NCBI GenBank assembly: GCA_910585625.1 | Contig: CAJUFQ010000032.1 | Span: 1-35,683 of the forward strand | Direction of reading: 5' to 3' | Length of the DNA: 35,683 nt | Source: an uncultured Lachnospiraceae bacterium | Lineage (GTDB): Bacteria > Bacillota > Clostridia > Lachnospirales > Lachnospiraceae | Shown here: piece after piece, positions 15,517 through 23,652 of the stretch | Layout: each line of letters begins with the position of its first letter | Position numbering within the stretch: the stretch's first letter is position 1 | The notes under the pieces: model-generated | What the model was told of the DNA's origin: nothing | Seen by the model: the letters and a program-made list of their open reading frames with translations, nothing else | The model's database searches: none | Made by a program: the position numbers and the translations under genes

Positions 15517-16395
15517 TTAACAGCAGTCCCAAGAATACAGCACGTCCCGAAAATCCTCATTTGCCAAACCTTCCTCGCTGATAAAGAAGTTCGCTACTCC
15601 GGCGTCCCCCCACATAATGAAGTCGCCATTCTCGCCGTAATCCGAATCCATCTGGAAGAGCTGGACAGGATACTGTTTCGCCCCGTCGTTCTGTTCCCTG
15701 GGATCGTACTGGGTAAAGTAAGGGTAGCCCAGCATCCAGTGTCCGGAAGGTTCCAACTCGTCAAACAGGGCATCCCTGCCTTCCTCAGAGAAACAGTTAT
15801 AATAGCCTTCGCTCCGCTCAGATTCCTCCCAGCCTACGGCCTCCGCCGCCCGGCGGAAATACTCTTCGAACCGATAGTCATCCATCCCTATATAGGTCTC
15901 TTTCTTCTCCATGGCCAGGCCATACTCTCCCCAGATAGGAGATTCCTCTGACTCCTCCGATGCGCAATCCGGTATGCCCAGCGACTTAATTTCTTCTCTG
16001 GATGCCGCATAATTTACTGTCTTGTGGTACACCACCCGGAAATTGCCCTGCACAAGCCTGCCCTCACTGTCCGTAGCGCCGTCAAAATCCATGCCATACA
16101 CATCGTCCTGGGCAATGAAAAACTGCAGCATGCCGCTCCCGGGCAGCTTGTCTCCCGGATTGTTTCCCTCTTTATTCAGCTCATCCAGGTTAATCTGCGC
16201 CAGCAGCATCAGTAACTTGCCATCGTTTGCTTTCGGATAATCCATGCCCATGTCCCAATATGGCACGCCGCCGAATTTGCTGTCCGTAATTTTGGGCTTC
16301 TTCTCCGGATCGATGCGGATGCTGACCGCCTCTCTCGCAGAGAGACGCTTAATCTCTTGAATCGTCTTCCTTTCTAATTCAGGTATATCTCCCAT
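15517..16395 (-). CDS. YwqG / DUF1963 family protein
   Basis: This 292-residue soluble protein has the family landmarks. These are FGGVPYWDMGMDYP near the start, LLMLLAQINLDEL, LPGSGMLQFFIA, a GMDFDG segment, and the C-terminal GHWMLGYPYFTQYDPR and LFQMDSD/FIMWGDAGVANFFIS blocks. YwqG-like proteins in Bacillus lie next to toxin genes but have no proven activity. Here it precedes the DUF4253 gene. Both families recur together in Firmicute hypothetical clusters, so a paired role is possible but unproven. Confidence 0.87.
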   Translation of the reverse strand: MGDIPELERKTIQEIKRLSAREAVSIRIDPEKKPKITDSKFGGVPYWDMGMDYPKANDGKLLMLLAQINLDELNKEGNNPGDKLPGSGMLQFFIAQDDVYGMDFDGATDSEGRLVQGNFRVVYHKTVNYAASREEIKSLGIPDCASEESEESPIWGEYGLAMEKKETYIGMDDYRFEEYFRRAAEAVGWEESERSEGYYNCFSEEGRDALFDELEPSGHWMLGYPYFTQYDPREQNDGAKQYPVQLFQMDSDYGENGDFIMWGDAGVANFFISEEGLANEDFRDVLYSWDCC

Positions 16396-16558
16396 GTTCT
16401 CCCATCCTTTCTTTGACGTGCTGAATATGTTGGCTCCGTCCTATAATTTCTGGTCGCTTCGGCTATCATTTCTTTTACAATATTCTACATTACCTCCTGG
16501 GGAAATGCAACAATAACCCTGCAAAACGGATAAACGCATAACGGATTTCCAACAATGC

Positions 16559-16586
16559 TTGGCCTGGGAGATTTCTCCCAGGCCAA
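16559..16586 (-). terminator. Hairpin after gatB
   Basis: A perfect 12-bp stem (TTGGCCTGGGAG with CTCCCAGGCCAA) with a 4-base loop lies 66 bases after the gatB stop. The U-tract is weak. It probably ends the aspS-gatCAB transcript. Confidence 0.65.
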
Positions 16587-16651
16587 ACATTATCCTCACA
16601 ATCCTCCCGGAACTTGGGGACGCATTCCTGTCCGGCTTTAAAAGGAAGTTC

Positions 16652-18082
16652 CTATAGCATTTCCTTCAGCAGCTGGTTCACCATACCAGGGTTGGCCTTG
16701 CCTTTCATGGCTTTCATGGTCTGTCCTACCAAAAAACCGATAGCCTTCTCCTTGCCGTTTCGGTAATCCTCCACCGATTTGGGGTTATCCGCAATGACTT
16801 TGGCAACCGTCTCCCGGAGGGCTCCCTCGTCATTGACGACTTTCAGCCCATGCTCCTTTACATATGCCTCCACGTCAATATCTTTGTCAAACACCTGTTC
16901 AAATACTTCCTTTGCCACCGTTCCGTTGATAGTCCCATCCTCTGTAAGGGCTATGAGCGTGGCAAGGTTCGCCGGAGAAAAAGAGATGTCCTCCGCATCC
17001 ATCCCGCGCTCTTTTAAGAGGCGCATCGTCTCACCCATCAGCCAGTTTGAAACCTTCTTCGGCTTCTGGCACAAAGCCGTAGTCTCTTCAAAAAGATCGG
17101 CAAGTTTTTTCACAGATGTGAGAATCCTGGCGTCATACTCTGGCAAGCCGAACGTTTCCATATAGCGTTTCCTTTTCTCGTCACGAAGCTCCGGCTGGCT
17201 GTCTTTGATTGCCTGAATCCATTCATCGCTGACAATGACAGGCACGAGATCCGGCTCTGGGAAATAACGGTAATCCTGTGCATCCTCCTTGGAACGCATG
17301 GCGTAGGAATAGCCTTCCTCGTCATTCCATCGCCGCGTCTCTTGTACGACTGGCTCTCCTGACTCAATCAGATCAATCTGGCGTGCCGTTTCCGCTTCAA
17401 TCGCCCGGGCAATGGCCTTAAATGAACCGATGTTCTTCATCTCTGTGCGCGTTCCAAACTGAGACGCTCCCTTTTCACGGACAGACAGGTTCACGTCCGC
17501 ACGCATGGAACCTTCCTGCATCTTACAATCAGAAGCCCCAAGGTACTGGATAATCATCTTCAGTTTGTCAAGATACGCAATGACTTCTTCGGCAGAGCGC
17601 ATATCCGGCTCAGAGACAATCTCAATCAGCGGCACGCCAGAGCGGTTGTAATCTACCAGCGATACCTCCTCCCAGTCGTCATGCACCAGCTTGCCCGCGT
17701 CCTCTTCCATATGGATTTCATGGATACCGATGATCTTGACGCCCGCTTCCGTCTCAATCTCAATGCCGCCGTCATGGCAGATAGGCAGATAGAGCTGGGA
17801 AATCTGGTAATTCTGCGGATTGTCCGGATAGAAATAATTCTTACGGTCAAATTTGCTGTACTGGTTAATCTGGCAGTTTGTCGCCACACCCACTGCCATG
17901 GCATATTCCACGACTTTCTTATTAAGAACCGGCAGCGATCCCGGCATTCCGGTGCAGACCGGGCAAGTATGGGTATTGGGGGCGCTTCCGAACGCCGTGG
18001 AACAAGCACAGAAGATTTTCGTTTTCGTCGCCAGCTCCACATGGACTTCCAGCCCGATGACAGTTTCATATTCTTTGCTCAT
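16652..18082 (-). CDS. gatB: Asp-tRNA(Asn)/Glu-tRNA(Gln) amidotransferase subunit B
   Basis: This is a 476-residue full-length GatB, the tRNA-binding and kinase subunit of GatCAB. It phosphorylates the mischarged Glu- or Asp-tRNA and uses ammonia from GatA. It opens with YETVIGLEVHVEL. Zinc ligands lie in the CACSTAF and CPVCTG blocks. The conserved NYQISQ, EEDAGKL and DYNRSGVPLIEIVSEPD segments follow. The C-terminal helical YqeY-like domain ends in GxxMKAMKGKANPGMVNQLLKEML. It starts 15 bases after gatA and is the last gene of the operon. Confidence 0.98.
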   Translation of the reverse strand: MSKEYETVIGLEVHVELATKTKIFCACSTAFGSAPNTHTCPVCTGMPGSLPVLNKKVVEYAMAVGVATNCQINQYSKFDRKNYFYPDNPQNYQISQLYLPICHDGGIEIETEAGVKIIGIHEIHMEEDAGKLVHDDWEEVSLVDYNRSGVPLIEIVSEPDMRSAEEVIAYLDKLKMIIQYLGASDCKMQEGSMRADVNLSVREKGASQFGTRTEMKNIGSFKAIARAIEAETARQIDLIESGEPVVQETRRWNDEEGYSYAMRSKEDAQDYRYFPEPDLVPVIVSDEWIQAIKDSQPELRDEKRKRYMETFGLPEYDARILTSVKKLADLFEETTALCQKPKKVSNWLMGETMRLLKERGMDAEDISFSPANLATLIALTEDGTINGTVAKEVFEQVFDKDIDVEAYVKEHGLKVVNDEGALRETVAKVIADNPKSVEDYRNGKEKAIGFLVGQTMKAMKGKANPGMVNQLLKEML

Positions 18083-18097
18083 GCTCTTCTCTCCTCT

Positions 18098-19561
18098 CTA
18101 CCGGGCCGATAATGGACTGTGGCGATAGGGCCTGGTCTGTTCATAGGCAAATGCCGCGCTTATGATTTTCTTTTCCTGGAAACAGTCCCCAATGAGCTGC
18201 AGCCCAATGGGCAACCCCTTACTGTCAAGGCCGCAAGGCAGGCTGATGCCCGGAAGCCCGGCAAGATTCACGGAGACCGTGTAAATGTCTCCCAGGTACA
18301 TTTTCAGGGGATCGCAAAGGGACTCCCCCAGCCTGGGCGCCGTAGAAGGAGCCACTGGCCCCAGGATTACATCGTATTTCGCGAAAGCTTTGTCAAATTC
18401 CTGCTTTATCAAGGCTTTTGTACGCAACGCTTTGAGATAGTAAGCGTCATAGTAACCGGAACTTAGTACAAAAGAGCCTAACATAATCCGGCGTTTCACC
18501 TCTGCTCCGAACCCTTCGGAGCGTGATTTTTTATACATATCATGCAGTCCCTCATACGCTTTGGCGCGGTAGCCATATTTCACGCCGTCAAACCGCTCCA
18601 GGTTGGAGCTTGCCTCGGCGGCGGCAATCACGTAATATGCCGGGATTGCGTAATCCGTCAGGCTTAAGCCAAATTCCTCTACGACAGCCCCTTGTTCTTC
18701 CAGGATCTTTGCCGCATTCCGCACAGCGTCCTTCACCTCGCCGTCCAGGCCGCTGCCCAGATAATCCTTAGGAATGCCAATCTTCATCCCGCTTACGCCG
18801 TCAGCAAGCGCGGATGTGAAATCCGTATCTTTCCGCTTTATGGATGTAGCGTCCTTGCAGTCATGGGCGGCAATGATTTCCAGGATCGTGGCACAGTCCG
18901 TCACGTCTTTGGCCACCGGCCCAATCTGGTCGAGGGAAGATCCGTAGGCAATCAGCCCGTAACGGGATACCGTGCCATAAGTAGGCTTGATGCCGGTAAC
19001 GCCGCAGAAGGAACTCGGCTGGCGGATAGACCCCCCGGTATCAGACCCTAGCGCAAAGCTTACCTCCTCTGCCGCTACTGCCGCACAGCTGCCCCCGGAA
19101 GACCCTCCGGGGACATGCCCCGTATTCCAGGGATTCTTTGTCACCCCATAAGCAGAGGTCTCGGTGGTGCTGCCCATTGCAAATTCATCCATATTCGTCT
19201 TGCCAACTATCACCGCCCCTGCCTGCTCCAGGTTCCGCACCGCCTCCGCTGTGTAAGTAGGTACAAAATTAGATAAAATCTTAGAACTGCATGTCGTCAG
19301 CACTCCTTTGGTGCAGAGATTGTCTTTGATTGCTACCGGAACCCCGGCAAGCGGCCCTGACAAATCCCCCGCCTCAATCTTCTTTTGCACTTCCTCAGCC
19401 CGCCTTAAGGCATTCTCCCTATCAATGGTCACAAAGCTGTGTACCTGAGGTTCTTTTTCCTCTATTGCGGCCAAGGACACTTCCACGGCCTCCTGTGCCG
19501 TCACTTCCCCTGCCCTGATTTTCTTTCCCAGCTCTACGGCTGTTAATGATAAAAGGTTCAT
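18098..19561 (-). CDS. gatA: Asp-tRNA(Asn)/Glu-tRNA(Gln) amidotransferase subunit A
   Basis: This is a 487-residue amidase-signature enzyme that releases ammonia from glutamine for GatB. The Ser-cisSer-Lys triad is Lys79 (VAIKDN), Ser154 (GGSSGGS) and Ser178 (GSDTGGSIRQP), matching the usual GatA numbering. It starts 11 bases after gatC with a GGAGG site, within the same operon. Confidence 0.98.
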   Translation of the reverse strand: MNLLSLTAVELGKKIRAGEVTAQEAVEVSLAAIEEKEPQVHSFVTIDRENALRRAEEVQKKIEAGDLSGPLAGVPVAIKDNLCTKGVLTTCSSKILSNFVPTYTAEAVRNLEQAGAVIVGKTNMDEFAMGSTTETSAYGVTKNPWNTGHVPGGSSGGSCAAVAAEEVSFALGSDTGGSIRQPSSFCGVTGIKPTYGTVSRYGLIAYGSSLDQIGPVAKDVTDCATILEIIAAHDCKDATSIKRKDTDFTSALADGVSGMKIGIPKDYLGSGLDGEVKDAVRNAAKILEEQGAVVEEFGLSLTDYAIPAYYVIAAAEASSNLERFDGVKYGYRAKAYEGLHDMYKKSRSEGFGAEVKRRIMLGSFVLSSGYYDAYYLKALRTKALIKQEFDKAFAKYDVILGPVAPSTAPRLGESLCDPLKMYLGDIYTVSVNLAGLPGISLPCGLDSKGLPIGLQLIGDCFQEKKIISAAFAYEQTRPYRHSPLSAR

Positions 19562-19572
19562 CCCATGCCTCC

Positions 19573-19887
19573 TTACTGCTCTACAGTCTTGGGTACTACA
19601 AAGGCCCGATTCCTCGACTCTGGCGCATTCGCCAGCGTGTCTTCCCCGCCGTCCCTATGTTCCACGACATCTTCGCGGAACACATTTCCCAGCGCAAAGA
19701 CATGGGACATCGGCTCGATCCCTGATGTGTCTAGCCCGTTCAATGTATCGATATAGTCAAGCATCGTCTCCATATCCTTCTTAGCCGCCTGTTTTTCTTC
19801 CTCCGACAGCTCCAGCTTAGCGAGAATGCCCACATATTCCATAGTTTCGTCGGAAATTACATGTTTCCCTGTCTTTTTCGTTTCCAT
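19573..19887 (-). CDS. gatC: Asp-tRNA(Asn)/Glu-tRNA(Gln) amidotransferase subunit C
   Basis: This 104-residue small subunit wraps around GatA and holds the GatA-GatB complex together. The family pattern is present: YVGILAKLELSEEEK, then MLDYIDTLNGLDTSGIEPM, then a C-terminal REDVV...NAPESRNRAFVVPKTVE. It lies 63 bases after aspS and 11 before gatA. The N-terminal METKKTGKHV extension is slightly longer than in many homologues. Confidence 0.97.
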   Translation of the reverse strand: METKKTGKHVISDETMEYVGILAKLELSEEEKQAAKKDMETMLDYIDTLNGLDTSGIEPMSHVFALGNVFREDVVEHRDGGEDTLANAPESRNRAFVVPKTVEQ

Positions 19888-19950
19888 CTGCGCCTCCTTC
19901 TTCCTATACCCTACTAAAAACGACGACCCTTTTCCATACCACGCGCTCTT

Positions 19951-21696
19951 TTAATCACGTACTCTGATATGCACCTCCCGAAGCTGCTGCTCGGTCACTT
20001 CATTCGGCGCCCCGCACATGAGGTCTTGCGCATTACCGTTCATGGGGAATGCAATGACCTCCCGGATATTCTCCTCGCCTTTCAGCAGCATCAGCATACG
20101 GTCTACGCCCGGAGCCATGCCTGCATGGGGCGGAGCCCCGAACTTAAATGCATGGTATAATGCCCCGAATTTATTTTTGAGGGTTTCCTTGTCATAGCCC
20201 GCAATCTCAAAGGCCTTTTCCATAATCTGCAGATCGTGGTTACGGACTGCGCCTGAGGAAAGCTCTACTCCGTTACAGACAATATCGTACTGATAAGCCA
20301 AGACTTCCAGCGGATCTTTCTCCTGCAACGCCAAGAGGCCTCCCTGAGGCATGGAGAATGGGTTGTGTGTAAAGCCAATCTGTTTCGTCGTTGTGTCCTG
20401 TTCGAACATCGGAAAATCATTGACATAACAGAATCGGAACGCATTCTTCTCCAGCAGATCCAGCCTCTCCCCAAGCTCTGTGCGGATCATTCCTGCATAA
20501 TACGCGGCGCGCGCTTCCTTGTCGGCCATGAAGAAAATTGTATCGCCTGTCTGAAGCCCGGCAATCTCCCGGAACGCTTCTTTGAGCTGTGCCGGGATAA
20601 ATTTGTCTATCGGGCCTTTATAGCTGCCATCCTCCATGACTTCCAGGTAACCCAGCCCGCCCATGCCGATTCCGGTCGCAAATTTCAGCAGTTTCTCGTG
20701 GAAGCTTTTGGACATATCCGCATGTACCCGGATAGCGCGGACTGTCTTTCCCAGGAACGGCTTGAAGCTACACTTCTGAAAAATTTCGGTGACGTCCAGG
20801 ATACGCAGCGGGTTCCTCAAGTCCGGCTTATCCGTGCCAAACTCCAGCATTGCCTGCTGATAGCTGATGACCGGGAACGGAGCCTGCGTCACGGCACTCC
20901 CTTCCGGCGCGAATTTCTCAAATACCGCCGCCAGCACATCTTCTCCGACTTGAAAGACATCCTCCTGAGTAGCAAAGCTCATTTCAAAATCAAGCTGGTA
21001 AAACTCTCCCGGGGAACGGTCTGCACGCGCATCCTCATCCCGGAAACAGGGGGCAATCTGGAAATATTTATCAAACCCAGACGCCATCAAAAGCTGCTTA
21101 TACTGCTGCGGCGCCTGGGGCAGCGCATAGAACTTGCCTTTGTATTTGCGGGAAGGAACGATGTAATCCCTTGCCCCCTCCGGCGAAGATGCGCAGAGAA
21201 TCGGGGTCTGGATTTCCACAAATCCCAGTTCCGTCATCTTCTGGCGCAGGAAAGCAATCACCTGGGAACGGAAAAGGATGTTCTCCTTCACTTTCTGGTT
21301 GCGTAAGTCAAGGTAACGGTATTTCAGCCTCACGTCTTCCCGCACTTCCTTGCTGGTCATGACCTCAAAGGGCAGCGTCTCATAGACTTCCCCCAGGATG
21401 TCAATTTCTGCTGCACACAGCTCAATCGTCCCCGTGGGAATTTTCGGGTTGTAAGTCTCCTCGTCCCTCTTCTCTATCAGCCCCCGGATGGAAACAGCCT
21501 GCTCCTTGCGTATCCCTTCTAACAATTTTCCGTCCCGAATTACCACCTGCATCACCGCGTACATATCTCTGAGATCCACGAAGGAGACGCCGCCATGGTC
21601 GCGGATATTTTCTACCCAGCCCGCTACGCGGACAGTCTTCCCGATATCTCCTTCGCCTACTTTACCCAATGTGATGTCTCTGTAAATGTTACTCAT
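19951..21696 (-). CDS. aspS: Aspartyl-tRNA synthetase
   Basis: This is a 581-residue bacterial-type class II synthetase. The start at 21696 has a GGAGTG site; an earlier in-frame ATG at 21798 lies inside the T-box leader and is rejected. It has an N-terminal OB-fold anticodon domain, motif 2 (FRDEDARADRSPGEFYQLD) and a GAD insertion domain. Motif 3 (APGVDRMLMLL) is near the end. The OB-fold has RDHGG with His34. In Pseudomonas-type non-discriminating enzymes this position is His, while E. coli has Leu. With gatCAB downstream, charging of both tRNA(Asp) and tRNA(Asn) is likely. The second published determinant (Gly) appears to be Glu here. Confidence 0.97.
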   Translation of the reverse strand: MSNIYRDITLGKVGEGDIGKTVRVAGWVENIRDHGGVSFVDLRDMYAVMQVVIRDGKLLEGIRKEQAVSIRGLIEKRDEETYNPKIPTGTIELCAAEIDILGEVYETLPFEVMTSKEVREDVRLKYRYLDLRNQKVKENILFRSQVIAFLRQKMTELGFVEIQTPILCASSPEGARDYIVPSRKYKGKFYALPQAPQQYKQLLMASGFDKYFQIAPCFRDEDARADRSPGEFYQLDFEMSFATQEDVFQVGEDVLAAVFEKFAPEGSAVTQAPFPVISYQQAMLEFGTDKPDLRNPLRILDVTEIFQKCSFKPFLGKTVRAIRVHADMSKSFHEKLLKFATGIGMGGLGYLEVMEDGSYKGPIDKFIPAQLKEAFREIAGLQTGDTIFFMADKEARAAYYAGMIRTELGERLDLLEKNAFRFCYVNDFPMFEQDTTTKQIGFTHNPFSMPQGGLLALQEKDPLEVLAYQYDIVCNGVELSSGAVRNHDLQIMEKAFEIAGYDKETLKNKFGALYHAFKFGAPPHAGMAPGVDRMLMLLKGEENIREVIAFPMNGNAQDLMCGAPNEVTEQQLREVHIRVRD

Positions 21697-21740
21697 AATG
21701 GTCACTCCTTTTCTGATATGGCATCCCGGGGCGCAAAAAA

Positions 21741-22069
21741 CCCCGGGATACAATTTTAAGTATCCCGGGGCGAATAAACTGATTATCCGCGGTACCACCC
21801 GCTTTGAGAAAGAACGCCTCTCCAGGCAACGCCTGAAAACCTTTCCCCACTCTTATGCGTAACGTGCATGGACGTACTGACCTACTTTCTTCCAATTCGG
21901 ACGCCACAGCCATCTCACTGCCAGACAGCCTTGGGGTTCAGCCAGTCTGCTCCAGAGTGTTCCCTTTATTTCCTCTTCCAAACGGCGCTCTCAGTCGGTG
22001 GCGCCATATTCCTGTCGGCCTCTGAAAACAAGAGTCTCCTTCAACGCTTTAACTTGCTAATGTTTAATT
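21741..22069 (-). ncRNA. T-box leader controlling aspS-gatCAB
   Basis: The minus-strand leader contains the T-box core AAAGCGGGTGGTACCGCGG (plus 21787-21805). It is followed 16 bases later by a perfect 10-bp terminator, CCCCGGGATA/TATCCCGGGG, with six T residues (plus 21735-21770). Uncharged tRNA pairs through the specifier and the T-box UGGN bulge to favour antitermination. I could not fix the specifier codon with confidence; GAC (Asp) or AAC (Asn) is expected. The leader is about 330-350 bases, including a long Stem I region with several helices. Confidence 0.93.
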
Positions 22070-22075
22070 TTGATT

Positions 22076-22104
22076 ATCATAGCACTCTTTTCCATATTTC
22101 GCAA
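22076..22104 (-). promoter_or_regulatory. Promoter of the aspS-gatCAB operon
   Basis: Minus strand: TTGCGA (plus 22099-22104), a 17-base spacer, then TATGAT (plus 22076-22081). It lies directly after the stop codon of the upstream glycosidase fragment. Confidence 0.65.
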
Positions 22105-22111
22105 GCATTTT

Positions 22112-23635
22112 TTATTTTTTCTTCACCACCACGCTTTTCGGCTTGCTATAACTGCCGCATATCTTGGACTTGCCAGACTTCTTGAACGAGCATACCTTGA
22201 CGTAATATCTCTTTCCTGCTTTCAGGTTCTTTGTCACCTTCTGCTTCGTAGTGCTGTTCTTACTGACGTCCAGGGTTTTTGCCCCCTTAAAATTCTTGTT
22301 GGCAGAATACAAAATCCGATAACCGTCTGCCTTTTTGTCTTTCTGCCATGTGACCGTAAGCGTATTCCCGGCTTGGGATTTCAGGCTCTTTATCGTCTGC
22401 TGTTTAGGAACGACTGTCAGCGTCACTTTCTTCGACGCCGGTTTATAGCTGCTGTTGCCAGCAGCCTTGATTGTGATTACGGTTTTCCCGCATCCCTCAA
22501 TCGTCACCTTGCCGTTTGTCTTCCCGACCTTTGCTACTTTCTTATCGCCAGAGACATAAGTAACCGTACCTTTGGCCTTGACTTTCAGCGTAAACGGCTT
22601 GTTCCCAAATACTTTCTTGATGTTTCCGGAAACGCCCGTGATCTTATTGTCCTTCTTTGCCGGCGGATATGCCGCGCCTGCGGCTTTTGCAGGGGCGACC
22701 ACGAATTTATCCAGTCTCGGTGTGAAATCATCCTGCAGCTCGCTGAACTTATAGGAGTTGTCATTGGTAAAAGTAATCGTATTTTCACCCTTTTTCAGCT
22801 TCACGTCTACAACCGTGTTCTTAAACGTATCCCAACAGAATGTGTTCCTGAAATACACGGTCTGCGACGTCCCATTGTTAATGGAAATCTGCATATAACG
22901 CTCCACAAGATCTGTGTTGTAGGGATGCACGTAATTGGAACCGTCCTGCTTCTTCATCACCGGGGCCGGCTCGTCATTGGCATAGAATACCGAGAGCTTA
23001 TAATCCCCTGCTTCCACTTTGAGCGTCAGCTTGTTGTCACTTCCGCCCCGGAACCCTTCGATTGCCTTCTTGCCAGACGCATATTCGTTGGAGATTACGG
23101 TCGGAACCGCCTTACTGCCCGGAAGGTAATTATAAGCCGACTCGTCGTTGAATTTGCCGCTTCCAAAACGCGCGCAGTCCTCTGCCTCTATGGTATAGGA
23201 GTTCTTCTCTGTAAGCTCCGGCTCCTCGGTGAAAGTCAGAAAATCCAGCACAAGCCCATTGCCTTTGATACAGAAATGGTTCATTCCGGCAGTGAGGTAA
23301 ATTTTCCCAGCATTCTTATTCCCCATCGTGACGTTAAAAAGTTCCATCCAGTCCACGCTAACTGCAGATTCTGCCTTGGCGTCGCCCGCATAATTGACGC
23401 GGCTCTTGCATAAAACGCCGCTCCCGCTTCCTGCCGTGCCCAGCGTGTAATAACCGTCCCTGGGGGCGCAGACATAGAAATCAAATGTCCCGCTCCCAGA
23501 CGCGCTGCCAGCCCCTGAGTAGCTGCCTTTTTGGGACAACGCGAAACCATCCTGGGTTCCCACAAGTTCCTCCGGCTCTATTTCTATGGATGCCGGGGCT
23601 TCCGGTGCATATGTCAGGTCAATCTTATCCAACAT
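22112..23635 (-). CDS. C-terminal part of the secreted glycosidase (CBM, Ig-like, FN3), separated by frameshift
   Basis: This 507-residue frame continues the upstream glycosidase frame. Its first residues (LDKIDLTY) are the last strand of the carbohydrate-binding domain that the upstream frame leaves unfinished. In-frame codons before its ATG (QKGKDVNSILCA) also fit. Next come a beta-sandwich region (20-135), a second CBM-like module starting YTIEAEDCARFG (about 136-300) and an Ig-like domain (about 315-400). An FN3 domain (LTVTWQKDKKADGYRILYS) and a Lys-rich tail finish it. There is no sortase motif. It has no ribosome site or signal peptide, so independent translation is unlikely. Confidence 0.8.
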   Translation of the reverse strand: MLDKIDLTYAPEAPASIEIEPEELVGTQDGFALSQKGSYSGAGSASGSGTFDFYVCAPRDGYYTLGTAGSGSGVLCKSRVNYAGDAKAESAVSVDWMELFNVTMGNKNAGKIYLTAGMNHFCIKGNGLVLDFLTFTEEPELTEKNSYTIEAEDCARFGSGKFNDESAYNYLPGSKAVPTVISNEYASGKKAIEGFRGGSDNKLTLKVEAGDYKLSVFYANDEPAPVMKKQDGSNYVHPYNTDLVERYMQISINNGTSQTVYFRNTFCWDTFKNTVVDVKLKKGENTITFTNDNSYKFSELQDDFTPRLDKFVVAPAKAAGAAYPPAKKDNKITGVSGNIKKVFGNKPFTLKVKAKGTVTYVSGDKKVAKVGKTNGKVTIEGCGKTVITIKAAGNSSYKPASKKVTLTVVPKQQTIKSLKSQAGNTLTVTWQKDKKADGYRILYSANKNFKGAKTLDVSKNSTTKQKVTKNLKAGKRYYVKVCSFKKSGKSKICGSYSKPKSVVVKKK

Positions 23636-23652
23636 CGCACACAGTATGGAAT

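Noticed and set aside
19969..21306. Plus-strand frames opposite aspS
   Set aside because: They mirror the aspS coding sequence and have no start signals or family features.
21697..21798. N-terminal extension of aspS
   Set aside because: These codons lie in the T-box terminator region and have no ribosome site; the ATG at 21696 is well placed.
22070..23413. Long plus-strand frame opposite the glycosidase C-terminal part
   Set aside because: It is antisense to clear domain-coding sequence, has a Cys/Arg/Leu-rich composition and lacks a ribosome site.
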